From positions 1 to 61,642 of the forward strand of contig JAGVAP010000030.1 in assembly GCA_020060215.1 (NCBI GenBank): 61,642 bases of DNA, in the 5' to 3' direction. This DNA is from Deltaproteobacteria bacterium (GTDB taxonomy: Bacteria > Desulfobacterota > DSM-4660 > Desulfatiglandales > HGW-15). The notes below the pieces were generated by a model that saw only the letters and a list, made by a program, of their open reading frames with translations, was not told the DNA's origin and did no database searches. Positions 50,271 to 59,251 of the stretch are shown one piece after another. The first letter of the stretch is position 1; each line of letters starts with the position of its first letter. Position numbers and translations under genes: made by a program.

Positions 50271-50417
50271 GGAAAGGGGATGGAGGAAGGTGGAAGGGGG
50301 AAAGCGGAAGTGGGAAGAAATACAAAAAAAGTGGGAAAACGGGAGGGGGAATGTGGAAAAAGAGGCAGGGTGAGCGGAAGAGGGAACGGGAGACAGGAAG
50401 AAAGGGGGAAGGAAAAA
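50271..50417 (+). repeat. 21-unit heptad array GGAANNN (polypurine tract)
   Basis: Reading from 50271 in steps of 7, most units begin GGAA or a one-base variant (ggaaggt ggaaggg, ggaaagc ggaagtg, ggaatgt ggaaaaa, ggaagag ggaacgg) and stay in phase for 147 bases to ggaaaaa at 50411-50417. The plus strand is almost all purine. The array lies between two divergent promoters. Confidence 0.85.
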
Positions 50418-50425
50418 TGCTCGGT

Positions 50426-50436
50426 TATGCTAGAAT
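50426..50436 (+). promoter_or_regulatory. extended -10 promoter element
   Basis: TGC-TAGAAT (TG at 50428-50429, hexamer 50431-50436) is an extended -10, just after the polypurine heptads, where no good -35 is seen. It would start transcription near 50443 for the radical SAM gene. Confidence 0.4.
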
Positions 50437-50513
50437 AGGTGTGGGAACCTCGAATGGGGGGTGAAGAAGACTATGCGTATCCAGGTTCCCCTTTTCGATC
50501 GGATCGAAACGGT

Positions 50514-51515
50514 ATGGAGACGATAGACAGGATGAAGCACACGGTACCGCCTTCGGCTTCTTGCCTTCCACCTCCTCTTCAACGCCTTTATGAGCACTGC
50601 ACCCTGTGTCCGAGGGCATGCGGGGTGAACCGGCTGGAGGGAGAGCCCGGGTTCTGCAGGGAGGGAAAAGGTCTCCGAGTCGCTTTTGCGGGTCCCCATT
50701 TCGGGGAGGAGCCGCCGCTCACCGGGAGCTGCGGATCAGGCACCATCTTTTTCACCGGCTGCTCCCTCCGGTGTACCTTTTGCCAGAATTACCAGATATC
50801 GAGAGAGGGGCTCGGCACCCTGGTCACGATGGACGATCTCGTCGATCGCGCAATCCGGATGGTCCATGAGAGGGGGGTCCACAACCTGAATATGGTCACG
50901 CCGGACCATTTTTTCCCCCACGTGTTCCACCTGGCCGGGCTTCTCAGGGAAAACCGGATCGATGTCCCGGTGGTGTATAACCTTTCCGGTTATCAATCGG
51001 TTGCCATGCTCAGGATGGCAGAACCCCTGGTCGACGTCTATCTTCCCGATTTCAAGTACACCGATCGGGAGCTCTCTTCCAGGCTGTCCGCATGCCGGGA
51101 CTACCCCGACGTCGCCCTGGGGGCGATCGCGGAGATGGTCCGGCAAAAGGGTTTTCTCGATGCCTGCGAAGAGGATGAGTCTTCCTCTGCAAAAAAAGGG
51201 GTCCTGGTGAGGCACCTGGTTCTTCCCGGCCGGGTCGAGAACTCGCTCGATGCCCTGACGACCCTGTACCTGGAGTTCGGACGACTCCTGCCGGTCAGCC
51301 TCATGTCCCAGTATACGCCGGTGAGCCCGCAGACGCTGCCGGAGATGAATCGAACCGTGCAGGCGGAGGAGTTTGATCGCGTCTATCGACACGCCCTCGA
51401 CCTGGGGTTCGAGCGGCTTTTTGTGCAGTTTCCGGAGGATCGCCCTTCGGAAGGCCGAAGCCTCCCCTTTCTGCCCGATTTCAGGATGGAGGAGCCCTTC
51501 AAGGGCAGAAGTTGA
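50514..51515 (+). CDS. PflA-like radical SAM protein
   Basis: About 333 residues with the radical SAM triad in FTGCSLRCTFCQNYQISREG (CxxxCxxC). A second Cys cluster, HCTLCPRACGVNRLEGEPGFC, comes before it, the arrangement of the YgiQ/PflX-type 'pyruvate formate-lyase activating enzyme-related' group. The barrel continues through DVYLPDFKYTDRELSSRLS and VRHLVLPG. Its target protein or substrate is unknown; no glycyl-radical enzyme gene is nearby. The start is uncertain (ATG 50454, 50514 or 50532; none has a good ribosome site). The next gene is larC, after an octad array. Confidence 0.85.
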   Translation: METIDRMKHTVPPSASCLPPPLQRLYEHCTLCPRACGVNRLEGEPGFCREGKGLRVAFAGPHFGEEPPLTGSCGSGTIFFTGCSLRCTFCQNYQISREGLGTLVTMDDLVDRAIRMVHERGVHNLNMVTPDHFFPHVFHLAGLLRENRIDVPVVYNLSGYQSVAMLRMAEPLVDVYLPDFKYTDRELSSRLSACRDYPDVALGAIAEMVRQKGFLDACEEDESSSAKKGVLVRHLVLPGRVENSLDALTTLYLEFGRLLPVSLMSQYTPVSPQTLPEMNRTVQAEEFDRVYRHALDLGFERLFVQFPEDRPSEGRSLPFLPDFRMEEPFKGRS

Positions 51516-51538
51516 GCCGGGGGAAAGCGACATCTTTT

Positions 51539-51575
51539 CTCATCCTCTCAACCTCTCATCTTCTCAACTCCTCAG
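51539..51575. repeat. octad array CTCANCYT
   Basis: Four in-phase 8-base units (ctcatcct ctcaacct ctcatctt ctcaactc) followed by ctcag, in the 130-base gap before larC. The unit is unrelated to the ACACAAAG octads. Confidence 0.7.
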
Positions 51576-51645
51576 GATTGACAGCTGGATCACCCGTTGC
51601 TAAAAGTGAGCCCCGAAAGGGATCGCTCGGAAGGAAATGTGGAGA

Positions 51646-52809
51646 ATGAGAGTAGCCTATCTGGACTGCTTTTCCGGGATCAGCGGGGACATGCTGGTCG
51701 GCGCCATGATCGACGCAGGGCTTCCCTTCGGGCTGCTCCAATCGATGCTCGGCACCCTGCCGATCAAAGGGTATGCGCTGGAGATCCGTCGTGAGGGGAG
51801 AAACCACATCCATGGGACCCGGTTTCTGGTCCACCAGGAGGCGGTGGAACATGCGCACAGGGGTCTTGTAGAAATCAGGCGAATCGTCCGCGAGAGCGGT
51901 CTCAGCGAGTGGGTGAAGTCCAGGAGCATCGAGGCCTTCGAATCCATCGCACGGGTCGAGGGCAGGATCCACGACCGCCCGCCTGAAGAGATCCATTTCC
52001 ATGAGATCGGGGCCACGGACTCCATCATAGACATCGTGGGGGCGGTCTTCGGCGTGGAAGCCCTGGGGATCGGGCGACTCCACGCCTCGGAACTGCCGCT
52101 GGGGACCGGGTTCGTGAGTACGGAGCACGGCCGGATCCCGGTGCCTGCGCCGGCCACCCTCGCCTTGCTTGAAGGCGTCCCCGTGCGCGGTTCGGAGCCT
52201 CCCGTGGAGATGGTCACTCCAACGGGTGCTGCGCTCGTGAAAGGGCTTGCCCATACATTCGGCGCGCTTCCCCCCATGACCGTCGAGAGGATCGGATACG
52301 GGGTCGGCGGACGCACCCTTCCGGACAGGCCCAATCTCCTGCGGATCGTGATCGGACGAACCGCTACAGAGGAGTCGGAGACCGTGGTCGTCCTGGAGGC
52401 CAACCTGGATGACGTGAATCCCGAGTGGCTGGGATTCCTGATGGATCGGCTGTTTCGAGGGGGCGCACTGGACGTGGCATTCCTCCCCGTACAGATGAAG
52501 AAGAACCGGCCCGGTACGGCCATCCAGGTGATCGGGAGACCGGAGCAGAAGGAGACCCTCATGGAGATCCTCTTCTCGGAAAGCACCACCCTGGGGGTAC
52601 GTTTCCGGTTCAGCGAGCGAAAGACATTGAGGAGATCCTTTGCGGAGATCGAGTCCCCATGGGGGAAGCTGAGGGTGAAGAGCGTTGCGCGTTCCGATGG
52701 ATCCGTGATGTTCCTCCCGGAATACGAGGCCTGCCGAGCCGTTGCGGAGGAGCGGAACATCCCGTTGAAGGAGATCTACTACTGGGTGATGTCGGCCAAC
52801 AAGAAGTGA
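51646..52809 (+). CDS. larC: nickel pincer cofactor biosynthesis protein LarC
   Basis: Inserts nickel into the pyridinium bis-thiocarboxylate mononucleotide cofactor used by lactate racemase and relatives. 387 residues starting MRVAYLDCFSGISGDMLVGA, with the acidic/His block HDRPPEEIHFHEIGATDSII, PVPAPATLALLEGVPV, the C-terminal ETVVVLEANLDDVNPEWLGF and MKKNRPGTAIQVI. It is intact, not the frameshifted two-part form of some lactobacilli. ATG 51646 is chosen: AAGGA lies 10 bases before it, while 51637 has no spacing. LarB, LarE and LarA are not in the window. Confidence 0.92.
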   Translation: MRVAYLDCFSGISGDMLVGAMIDAGLPFGLLQSMLGTLPIKGYALEIRREGRNHIHGTRFLVHQEAVEHAHRGLVEIRRIVRESGLSEWVKSRSIEAFESIARVEGRIHDRPPEEIHFHEIGATDSIIDIVGAVFGVEALGIGRLHASELPLGTGFVSTEHGRIPVPAPATLALLEGVPVRGSEPPVEMVTPTGAALVKGLAHTFGALPPMTVERIGYGVGGRTLPDRPNLLRIVIGRTATEESETVVVLEANLDDVNPEWLGFLMDRLFRGGALDVAFLPVQMKKNRPGTAIQVIGRPEQKETLMEILFSESTTLGVRFRFSERKTLRRSFAEIESPWGKLRVKSVARSDGSVMFLPEYEACRAVAEERNIPLKEIYYWVMSANKK

Positions 52810-52900
52810 CAGAGTCTCTCACGAGCATCGCTTCTGGCCGGGGGCCGGTCTAATCAAATGGAGAGACTTCGGAGCCGGTCCTTCGGCGGATTCGACGGAC

Positions 52901-53060
52901 CCAGGATCCAGGACGCTGCATCCTGACTCTTGCATCCATTTTGAAGTTTCATATAAGTGAGATGACCGTCCCCAACCGCGGGACCTGCGAGTTCAACGTA
53001 TACTCCCTTGCCGCTTCCGTCTCAGTCGTCCCTTGTGCTTGTCCCTTGTCAGTCATCGAC
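52901..53060. repeat. heptad arrays before pgpA
   Basis: Units ccaggat ccaggac gctgcat cctgact cttgcat (52901-52935) form one hairpin of the CCAGGAT family. From about 53004 to 53060 a second, looser series (gtcgtcc cttgtgc ttgtccc ttgtcag) also keeps a 7-base step. Nothing else is visible in the 52810-53081 gap. Confidence 0.6.
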
Positions 53061-53081
53061 GCATTCTGGAGACCCACAACC

Positions 53082-53594
53082 TTGTTGAAGTCAGCCCCCC
53101 GATCTGATACGCTTCACTGGAAGGAACTGTTCAGGAACTCAAGTAAGTCCGGGAAGATCGCCCTTCTGCTCTCCTCCTGTTTCGGGGTGGGGCTGCTGCA
53201 GGCGGCGCCGGGGACCGCTGCATCGGCCGCAACCCTCCCGCTGGCGCTCGGCCTCAAGTGGATGGGGGTGTGGCCGGAGTGGTTCTTTGCGGGCCTCCTC
53301 CTGTGTGCGGCCTACTGGGCGTGCAGCCGGGCATGGAAGATGTCCCGTGAAGACGATCCACAGTGGATCGTCCTGGATGAGGTGCTCGGGCTCCTGGTGG
53401 CCTTTCTCGGCATGAGAGTCTCTGTTCCGGACCTGGCGATCGGGTTCATCCTGTTTCGCGTCTTCGATATCACGAAGCCCTTTCCAATCGGAAGAATGGA
53501 AAGACTTCCCGGTGCCAAGGGAATCCTGATGGACGACCTCCTGGCAGGGGTCTTCGCAAACCTGTGCCTGAGGGTTTTTCACCTTTTTGGATGA
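53082..53594 (+). CDS. pgpA: phosphatidylglycerophosphatase A
   Basis: Dephosphorylates phosphatidylglycerophosphate in phospholipid synthesis. The family core starts at about residue 25 (FGVGLLQAAPGTAASAATLPLAL) and continues with the motif DPQWIVLDEVLGLLVAFLGM, membrane helices, and FRVFDITKPFPIGRMERLPGAKGILMDD across two blocks ending DDLLAGVFAN. The start is probably TTG 53082 (GGAG 10 bases upstream), giving 170 residues, the usual length; the frame is open further up but crosses repeats. It is the first gene of pgpA-cinA-thpR-recA-alaS. Confidence 0.9.
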   Translation: MLKSAPRSDTLHWKELFRNSSKSGKIALLLSSCFGVGLLQAAPGTAASAATLPLALGLKWMGVWPEWFFAGLLLCAAYWACSRAWKMSREDDPQWIVLDEVLGLLVAFLGMRVSVPDLAIGFILFRVFDITKPFPIGRMERLPGAKGILMDDLLAGVFANLCLRVFHLFG

Positions 53595-53601
53595 GCGGCC
53601 T

Positions 53602-54858
53602 GTGCAGGGAGAAATCATCACCATCGGGAACGAGCTGGTCTCAGGCAGGGCGGTGGACCTGAACGGTCGCTATGTCGCGGAGAGGCTTGCGGCCTTCGGG
53701 ATCGTCGTCACACGCATGACCACCGTGGGCGACGACCCCCTGCGGGTCTCCAGGGCGATCAGGGACGCCATGGGGGAGTCCGATTTCGTTGTGGTGACAG
53801 GAGGACTCGGCTCCACGGACGACGACCTCACCAACCGGATCGTGGCGGACGCCCTGCAGAGGCCTCTGTCGCTCCATCGTGAGAAGTTCGAGCAGATCAA
53901 GGAGCATGTGGAGGCAAGCGGGCTGCGCATGTCGCCCTCTTTTGAAAAGATGGCATGGATGCCCGAGGGCTCGCAGGTATTCAGCCCGAAAGAGCAGATG
54001 TGCGGGTTCTCCCTGGTTGAAGGAAAGGTGGCCCTCTACTTCCTTCCAGGGGTGCCGGAGCAGACCCGGCATTTGATGGACACCTATGTCCTGCCTGAGA
54101 TCCTCTCCCGTTTCGAGTCGAGACCTGTGGCGCAGCACAGGACACTGAAGGTCTACGGGCTCAGCGAGCCGGAGATTTCCGAGCGTCTGAAGCCTGCCGC
54201 CAGGGACGATTCGGATCTGCTCATCGGGTTCTATCCTCATTTTCCGGAGACCCACATCAGCTTGAGCATGAAAGGTCGGGATGTCCTGACCGTCGCCCGC
54301 GAGGTGGAGCGGATGGAAGAGGAGGTCCGGGGCCTGCTCGGCCAGTACATCTTTGGTTCGGATGACGAGACCCTGCCCGGTGTGGTCGGAGGGCTGCTGA
54401 AGGAGCACGGGCTTTCCATCTCGGTTGCGGAATCATGCACCGGCGGCCTGATCGGGAACCTGTTGACCAACATCCCCGGCAGCTCTTCCTACTACATGGG
54501 GGGGATCGTCACCTACAGCAATCAGGCCAAGACGGACATGCTCCAGGTTGAGAGTGAAACGCTGTCCGAGCATGGCGCGGTAAGCGATCCCACGGTACGC
54601 AGGATGGCCGAAGGGGTGAGATCGGCCCTCAAGGCGGATCTCGGTCTTGCAGTGACCGGGATAGCGGGACCCGATGGGGGGAGTGACGAGAAGCCGGTGG
54701 GAACCGTCCACATAGGGCTCGCATCCGACTCCCTGACGCTTTCCCAAAGATACCGGTTCCATGGTAAACGGACGCAGATTAAACTGAATACGGCCATGAT
54801 GGCCCTGGACTGGGTGAGAAGGTTCCTCTGTGGATATCCGTTCATTCCTGGCCTTTGA
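53602..54858 (+). CDS. cinA: CinA (competence/damage-inducible protein; NMN deamidase-like)
   Basis: 418 residues in the two-domain form. The N-terminal molybdopterin-binding-like domain begins QGEIITIGNELVSGRAVDLN and has VVVTGGLGSTDDDLT and YFLPGVPEQTRHLMD. The C-terminal CinA domain (about 260-418) has SVAESCTGGLIGNLLTNIPG and AVTGIAGPDGGSDEKPVGTVHIG. The family hydrolyses ADP-ribose and deamidates nicotinamide mononucleotide in NAD recycling. GTG 53602 fits the family N-terminus better than TTG 53587; both overlap or abut the pgpA stop. Confidence 0.93.
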   Translation: MQGEIITIGNELVSGRAVDLNGRYVAERLAAFGIVVTRMTTVGDDPLRVSRAIRDAMGESDFVVVTGGLGSTDDDLTNRIVADALQRPLSLHREKFEQIKEHVEASGLRMSPSFEKMAWMPEGSQVFSPKEQMCGFSLVEGKVALYFLPGVPEQTRHLMDTYVLPEILSRFESRPVAQHRTLKVYGLSEPEISERLKPAARDDSDLLIGFYPHFPETHISLSMKGRDVLTVAREVERMEEEVRGLLGQYIFGSDDETLPGVVGGLLKEHGLSISVAESCTGGLIGNLLTNIPGSSSYYMGGIVTYSNQAKTDMLQVESETLSEHGAVSDPTVRRMAEGVRSALKADLGLAVTGIAGPDGGSDEKPVGTVHIGLASDSLTLSQRYRFHGKRTQIKLNTAMMALDWVRRFLCGYPFIPGL

Positions 54859-55405
54859 GCAGCCCGACGGAGTCAAGACCGTCATCGAGGAGGTCTCAGG
54901 CACGCTCAGCCGAAGCGGCCTGGACGTCCGGTGGGTGAAGACCGGCAACATGCATCTCACGGTTGTCTTCCTCGGCAGCGTGCCCGCCGAAGCCCTTGAG
55001 GCCATGGAAGGGGCGCTTTCGAGCACCTGCTCCGAATTCGCCCCCTTTTCGGTCTCCCTGAAGGGGCTGGGGTGCTTTCCCAACGCGCGGAACCCCAGGG
55101 TCTTGTGGGTAGGCCTTCAGGGCGATACGGACAGGATGGCCCGTTTCAGGGACAGCCTGCAGGCGCGGCTGGTCCCGTTCGGCATCAGGAAAGAGAAGAG
55201 GCCGTTCAGGCCCCACCTCACCCTCGGCCGGTTCAACAGCTTCAGAAGGGGGGATCAGGAACTCGATCGGTACCTCGAACAATACAGCGGTCTTGAAAGC
55301 CCGGTCTGTTCTCTGGGGGAGTTGACGCTCTTCAAGAGCGATCTCAGGCGGACCGGCTCCATCTATACCAAGCTGAAGGCGTGGCCGCTGTCAGGGCAGG
55401 AATGA
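54830..55405 (+). CDS. thpR: RNA 2',3'-cyclic phosphodiesterase ThpR (LigT family)
   Basis: 191 residues of the 2H phosphoesterase family, with both His-x-Thr motifs: HLTVVFLG (about 44) and HLTLGRFN (about 130). It opens 2',3'-cyclic phosphates or joins tRNA halves in vitro. GTG start, 29-base overlap with cinA. The pgpA-cinA-ligT-recA order is common, and this copy keeps it. Followed by an octad repeat and a heptad array before recA. Confidence 0.92.
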   Translation: MDIRSFLAFEQPDGVKTVIEEVSGTLSRSGLDVRWVKTGNMHLTVVFLGSVPAEALEAMEGALSSTCSEFAPFSVSLKGLGCFPNARNPRVLWVGLQGDTDRMARFRDSLQARLVPFGIRKEKRPFRPHLTLGRFNSFRRGDQELDRYLEQYSGLESPVCSLGELTLFKSDLRRTGSIYTKLKAWPLSGQE

Positions 55406-55417
55406 GAATCAGAAGAG

Positions 55418-55538
55418 CGCCACAAAGACACCGAGACACGAAGAATATGGGTGGAAGAGGTTCAGGGTTCAAAGGTTACTTTGTGTCTTGGTGGCGGAGT
55501 TGAACCGCAAGATGATCAATGACCAATGACCAATGATA
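55418..55538. repeat. octad inverted repeat plus heptads in the recA leader
   Basis: The octad arms (gccacaaagacaccgagacacg and ctttgtgtcttggtggc, 55418-55498) enclose a short heptad run (aggttca gggttca aaggtta). A second heptad array, gatgatc aatgacc aatgacc aatgata (55511-55538), stops 13 bases before the recA ATG. I see no LexA-type box in the leader. Confidence 0.75.
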
Positions 55539-55551
55539 AAGGGGACCTGAG

Positions 55552-56589
55552 ATGGCGGATGACAGGGAAAGGGCGGTAGAGCAGGCGATCTCCCAGATCG
55601 AGAGGCAGTTCGGTCGGGGGTCCATCATGAAGATGAGCGATGAACAGGTCGTGGACATCCCGGCGGTTTCCACCGGCTCTCTGGCCCTGGATATCGCCCT
55701 TGGAGTAGGGGGTGTTCCCAGGGGGAGGGTGGTGGAGATCTATGGCCCGGAGTCATCCGGGAAGACGACCCTCGCCCTTCATGTGGTTGCACAAGCCCAG
55801 TCCCAGGGGGGCATGGCCGCCTTCATCGATGCAGAGCATGCGCTGGACGTGAGCTACGCCAGGAAGCTGGGGGTGGATGTGGACAACCTGCTCGTCTCCC
55901 AGCCCGATTCAGGAGAACAGGCCCTGGACATTGCGGAGATCCTGGTGAGGAGCGGGGGAATCGACGTGCTGGTCATCGACTCCGTGGCGGCCCTCGTGCC
56001 CCGTGCAGAGATCGAGGGGGAGATGGGCGACCAGCATGTGGGGCTGCAGGCGCGGCTCATGTCCCAGGCCCTGCGAAAGCTCACGGCGACCATCAGCAAG
56101 TCCATGACCTGCGTCATCTTCATCAACCAGATACGCATGAAGATCGGGGTGATGTTCGGCAACCCCGAGACCACCACGGGAGGGAATGCGCTCAAGTTTT
56201 ACGCCAGCCAGCGGCTGGACATCCGTCGAATAGGGGCGATCAAGGAGGGTGATCAGGTGGTGGGAAACAGGACCAAGGTGAAGGTGGTGAAGAACAAGAT
56301 CGCCCCGCCGTTCAAGGAGGCGGAGTTCGACATCATCTATGGTACGGGGATCTCCAGAGAAGGGGATATCCTGGACCTGGGCGCCGCGCTGGGGATTGTT
56401 GAGAAGAGCGGCGCGTGGTACTCCTTCGAGAAGGAGAGGATCGGCCAGGGCCGGGAGAATGCCAGGAGGTTCCTCGCGGAGAACGCGGACCTCAGGGGTC
56501 GGATTGCCGAGCTGATCAAGGAACAGACCGGGCTGAAGAGGATCAAGGAAGAGCGGCCGAAGGTCGAAGCGGAAAAGAAGACCAGGTAG
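55552..56589 (+). CDS. recA: recombinase RecA
   Basis: Strand-exchange ATPase and SOS co-protease. 345 residues: [20 protein letters not shown], Walker [15 protein letters not shown] (about 64-77), Walker [21 protein letters not shown], the L1/L2 DNA loops ([40 protein letters not shown]) and a charged C-terminal tail ([14 protein letters not shown]). Normal length, no intein. The alaS gene begins 14 bases later. Confidence 0.97.
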   Translation: MADDRERAVEQAISQIERQFGRGSIMKMSDEQVVDIPAVSTGSLALDIALGVGGVPRGRVVEIYGPESSGKTTLALHVVAQAQSQGGMAAFIDAEHALDVSYARKLGVDVDNLLVSQPDSGEQALDIAEILVRSGGIDVLVIDSVAALVPRAEIEGEMGDQHVGLQARLMSQALRKLTATISKSMTCVIFINQIRMKIGVMFGNPETTTGGNALKFYASQRLDIRRIGAIKEGDQVVGNRTKVKVVKNKIAPPFKEAEFDIIYGTGISREGDILDLGAALGIVEKSGAWYSFEKERIGQGRENARRFLAENADLRGRIAELIKEQTGLKRIKEERPKVEAEKKTR

Positions 56590-56603
56590 GGGAACAGACG
56601 TTC

Positions 56604-59237
56604 ATGGAATTCAGGAAAGTCAGGTCGAGTTTTCTCGATTATTTCAAGCGGCAGGATCACGTCATCGTACCCAGCTCCTCCCTCATTCCCAGGGATGATC
56701 CCACCCTGCTTTTCACCAACGCAGGGATGGTTCAGTTCAAGAAGCTGTTTCTGGGGCAGGAGAAGAGGGGTTACACCCGCGCCGCCACCTCTCAGAAGTG
56801 TGTGCGCGCCGGGGGGAAGCACAATGACCTCGAGAACGTCGGTTATACGGCGAGACATCATACCTTCTTCGAGATGCTGGGGAACTTCTCCTTTGGGGAT
56901 TACTTCAAGAGAGAGGCCGTACGATGGGCCTGGGATCTCTTGACCGACGTATACAGGCTTCCTGCGGAGCGGCTCTGGGTCTCGGTCTACCTGGAGGACG
57001 ACGAAGCCCACGACATCTGGGAAAAGGAGATCGGGGTCCCGTCCTCCAGGATCGTCCGTCTTGGCGAGAAGGACAACTTCTGGGCCATGGGGGAGACAGG
57101 GCCCTGCGGACCGTGCTCGGAGATCCTCATTGATCAGGGAGAATCCGTCGGGTGCGGCAAACCCGGCTGCGGCCCTGGGTGCGACTGCGACCGGTATCTT
57201 GAGATCTGGAACCTCGTTTTCACCCAGTTCGACCGGGATATCCAGGGGAACCTCCATCCCCTCCCCAGTCCGAACATCGATACGGGCATGGGTTTGGAGC
57301 GCATCTCGGCGGTGGTCCAGGGCGTGCTCTCCAACTATGAGACGGACCTGTTCAGGGGGATCATCGGCAGGATCGAGGAGCTGTCCGAGAAGAGGTACGG
57401 AGGGGAACCCAGGCAGGATGTCTCTTTCCGGGTCATTGCGGACCACTCCAGGGCCGCGGCCTTTTTGATTGCAGACGGGGTGATGCCCTCCAACGAGGGG
57501 AGGGGCTATGTGCTCAGGCGCATCATCCGCAGGGCGATCCGGTTCGGTCAACCCCTCGGGCTGCAGGACCCCTTTCTTCATCAGGTCACTGCAAAGGTCG
57601 TGGAGGTGATGGGCCAGGATTATGGGGAGCTCCTCTCCTCCAGGCAGTTCATCGAGGGCCTCGTCCTGAACGAGGAAAAACGGTTCGCCGACACCCTTCA
57701 CTTCGGGATGAGGATGCTTCAGGAGAATCTCGCGGAGCTGAAGGAAAGAGGAACGGAGGTCATCCCGGGAGAGCTGGTTTTCAAGTTGTACGATACCTAT
57801 GGCCTGTCCCCCGATCTCGTGGAGGACATCGCGAGGGAGGAAAACCTCAAGATCGACTTGGCCGCGTACGAAGTGGCCATGGGGAGACAGAAGACCCAGT
57901 CCCAGGAGGCCTGGAAAGGGAGCGGAGAGGAGGAGATACCGGAAGTCTACAGGGGCCTGAGCGCAAAAGGGGTGACCAGCAGGTTCCTGGGGTATGAACT
58001 CCATTCCACCCGGGCCACCGTCAGGACCATCGTCCGGTCGAACCAGGAGGTCTCCTCTGCGGGCCCGGGAGAGGATGTGGAGATCATCCTGGACCAGACC
58101 CCCTTCTACGGCGCGGCAGGGGGACAGGTCGGGGACAAAGGCCGGCTCACCTTCGACGGTGCCAGGTTTTCGGTGGAGGACACGGTGAGAATAGGCGATC
58201 TCATCGTCCACCGCGGCCGCGTGGAGGAGGGCAGATTGGCCCCGGGCAATGTGGTGGAGGCCGCCGTGGACGAACAGAGGCGTGAGGCAATCGCCCTCAA
58301 CCACACGGCCACCCATCTGCTTCATGCCGCCCTGAGAGAGGTGCTCGGGCCGCACGTCAAGCAGGCGGGCTCCTACGTGGGGCCCGACCGGTTCCGTTTC
58401 GACTTCAGCCATTTCACCCAGGTTGGTCCCGAACAGTTGAAGGAGGTGGAAAACCTGGTCAACCGGTATATCCGGCAGAATCATTCGCTCACGGTCAGGG
58501 AGCTTCCCCGCGAGGAGGCGATGAAGAGTGGTGCCATGGCCATCTTCGAGGAGCGATACGGGGACAGGGTGCGGCTCGTCTCTGTCGGAGACGGGATCAG
58601 CATGGAGCTGTGCGGGGGGACCCACACCGAGATGACAGGAGATGTCGGGATCTTCAAGATCGTGAACGAGAGCGCGGTAGGGGCGAATGCGCGGCGCATC
58701 GAGGCCCTGACCGGAGGGGCTGCGCTGGAGTATGTGCAGCACCTGGAGGAGGAGATGAAGATCACGGCCGGACTCCTCAAGAGCACACCGGATCAACTCA
58801 GGGACCGGGTGGACAGGCTCCTGAAGGAGCAGAGACAGAAGGAGAGGGAGCTGGAGTCCCTGAAGGCAAAGATCCTCTCCTCCCAGACCACGGATCTGCT
58901 GGCAGGGGTTCGGGAGATCGGAGGGGTTCGAGTGCTGGCCAAGGAAGTGGGGGCGGACTCCCCCAAGGAGCTTCGGGAAATGGCCGATCAGATCGGGAGC
59001 AGGATCGGTTCGGGAATCGTGGTGCTCGGCGCCAGAAAAGACGGCAAGGCCATGCTGCTCTGTACCGTGAGCAAAGGCCTTACGGAGAAATTCAAGGCCG
59101 GGGATCTGATCGGGAAGCTCTCCAGGATGGTCGGGGGAAAAGGCGGCGGGCGACCCGACATGGCCCAGGGCGGCGGGACCAAGCCGGAGGAGCTGGAGCG
59201 TGCACTGGAGGCGGTGTACGATCTGGTTGGAAGTTAA
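56604..59237 (+). CDS. alaS: alanine-tRNA ligase
   Basis: 877 residues. The class II core begins MEFRKVRSSFLDYFKRQDHV, with LFTNAGMVQFKKLFLG, HNDLENVGYTARHHTFFEML and NLVFTQFDRD. The tRNA-recognition middle domain follows; the editing domain has the zinc residues HTATHLLHAAL (HxxxH) and ELCGGTHTEMTGDVG (CxxxH). The C-terminal oligomerisation/C-Ala domain comes last (GGGRPDMAQGGGT). ATG 56604 follows GGGGAA; the open frame upstream is a shadow of the recA end. A full antisense frame of 975 codons across this gene is an artefact. Confidence 0.97.
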   Translation: MEFRKVRSSFLDYFKRQDHVIVPSSSLIPRDDPTLLFTNAGMVQFKKLFLGQEKRGYTRAATSQKCVRAGGKHNDLENVGYTARHHTFFEMLGNFSFGDYFKREAVRWAWDLLTDVYRLPAERLWVSVYLEDDEAHDIWEKEIGVPSSRIVRLGEKDNFWAMGETGPCGPCSEILIDQGESVGCGKPGCGPGCDCDRYLEIWNLVFTQFDRDIQGNLHPLPSPNIDTGMGLERISAVVQGVLSNYETDLFRGIIGRIEELSEKRYGGEPRQDVSFRVIADHSRAAAFLIADGVMPSNEGRGYVLRRIIRRAIRFGQPLGLQDPFLHQVTAKVVEVMGQDYGELLSSRQFIEGLVLNEEKRFADTLHFGMRMLQENLAELKERGTEVIPGELVFKLYDTYGLSPDLVEDIAREENLKIDLAAYEVAMGRQKTQSQEAWKGSGEEEIPEVYRGLSAKGVTSRFLGYELHSTRATVRTIVRSNQEVSSAGPGEDVEIILDQTPFYGAAGGQVGDKGRLTFDGARFSVEDTVRIGDLIVHRGRVEEGRLAPGNVVEAAVDEQRREAIALNHTATHLLHAALREVLGPHVKQAGSYVGPDRFRFDFSHFTQVGPEQLKEVENLVNRYIRQNHSLTVRELPREEAMKSGAMAIFEERYGDRVRLVSVGDGISMELCGGTHTEMTGDVGIFKIVNESAVGANARRIEALTGGAALEYVQHLEEEMKITAGLLKSTPDQLRDRVDRLLKEQRQKERELESLKAKILSSQTTDLLAGVREIGGVRVLAKEVGADSPKELREMADQIGSRIGSGIVVLGARKDGKAMLLCTVSKGLTEKFKAGDLIGKLSRMVGGKGGGRPDMAQGGGTKPEELERALEAVYDLVGS

Positions 59238-59251
59238 AGTCGAAAGTCCCA

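Noticed and set aside
55406..55551. LexA box in the recA leader
   Set aside because: No palindromic SOS-type site is visible; the leader is octad and heptad repeat.
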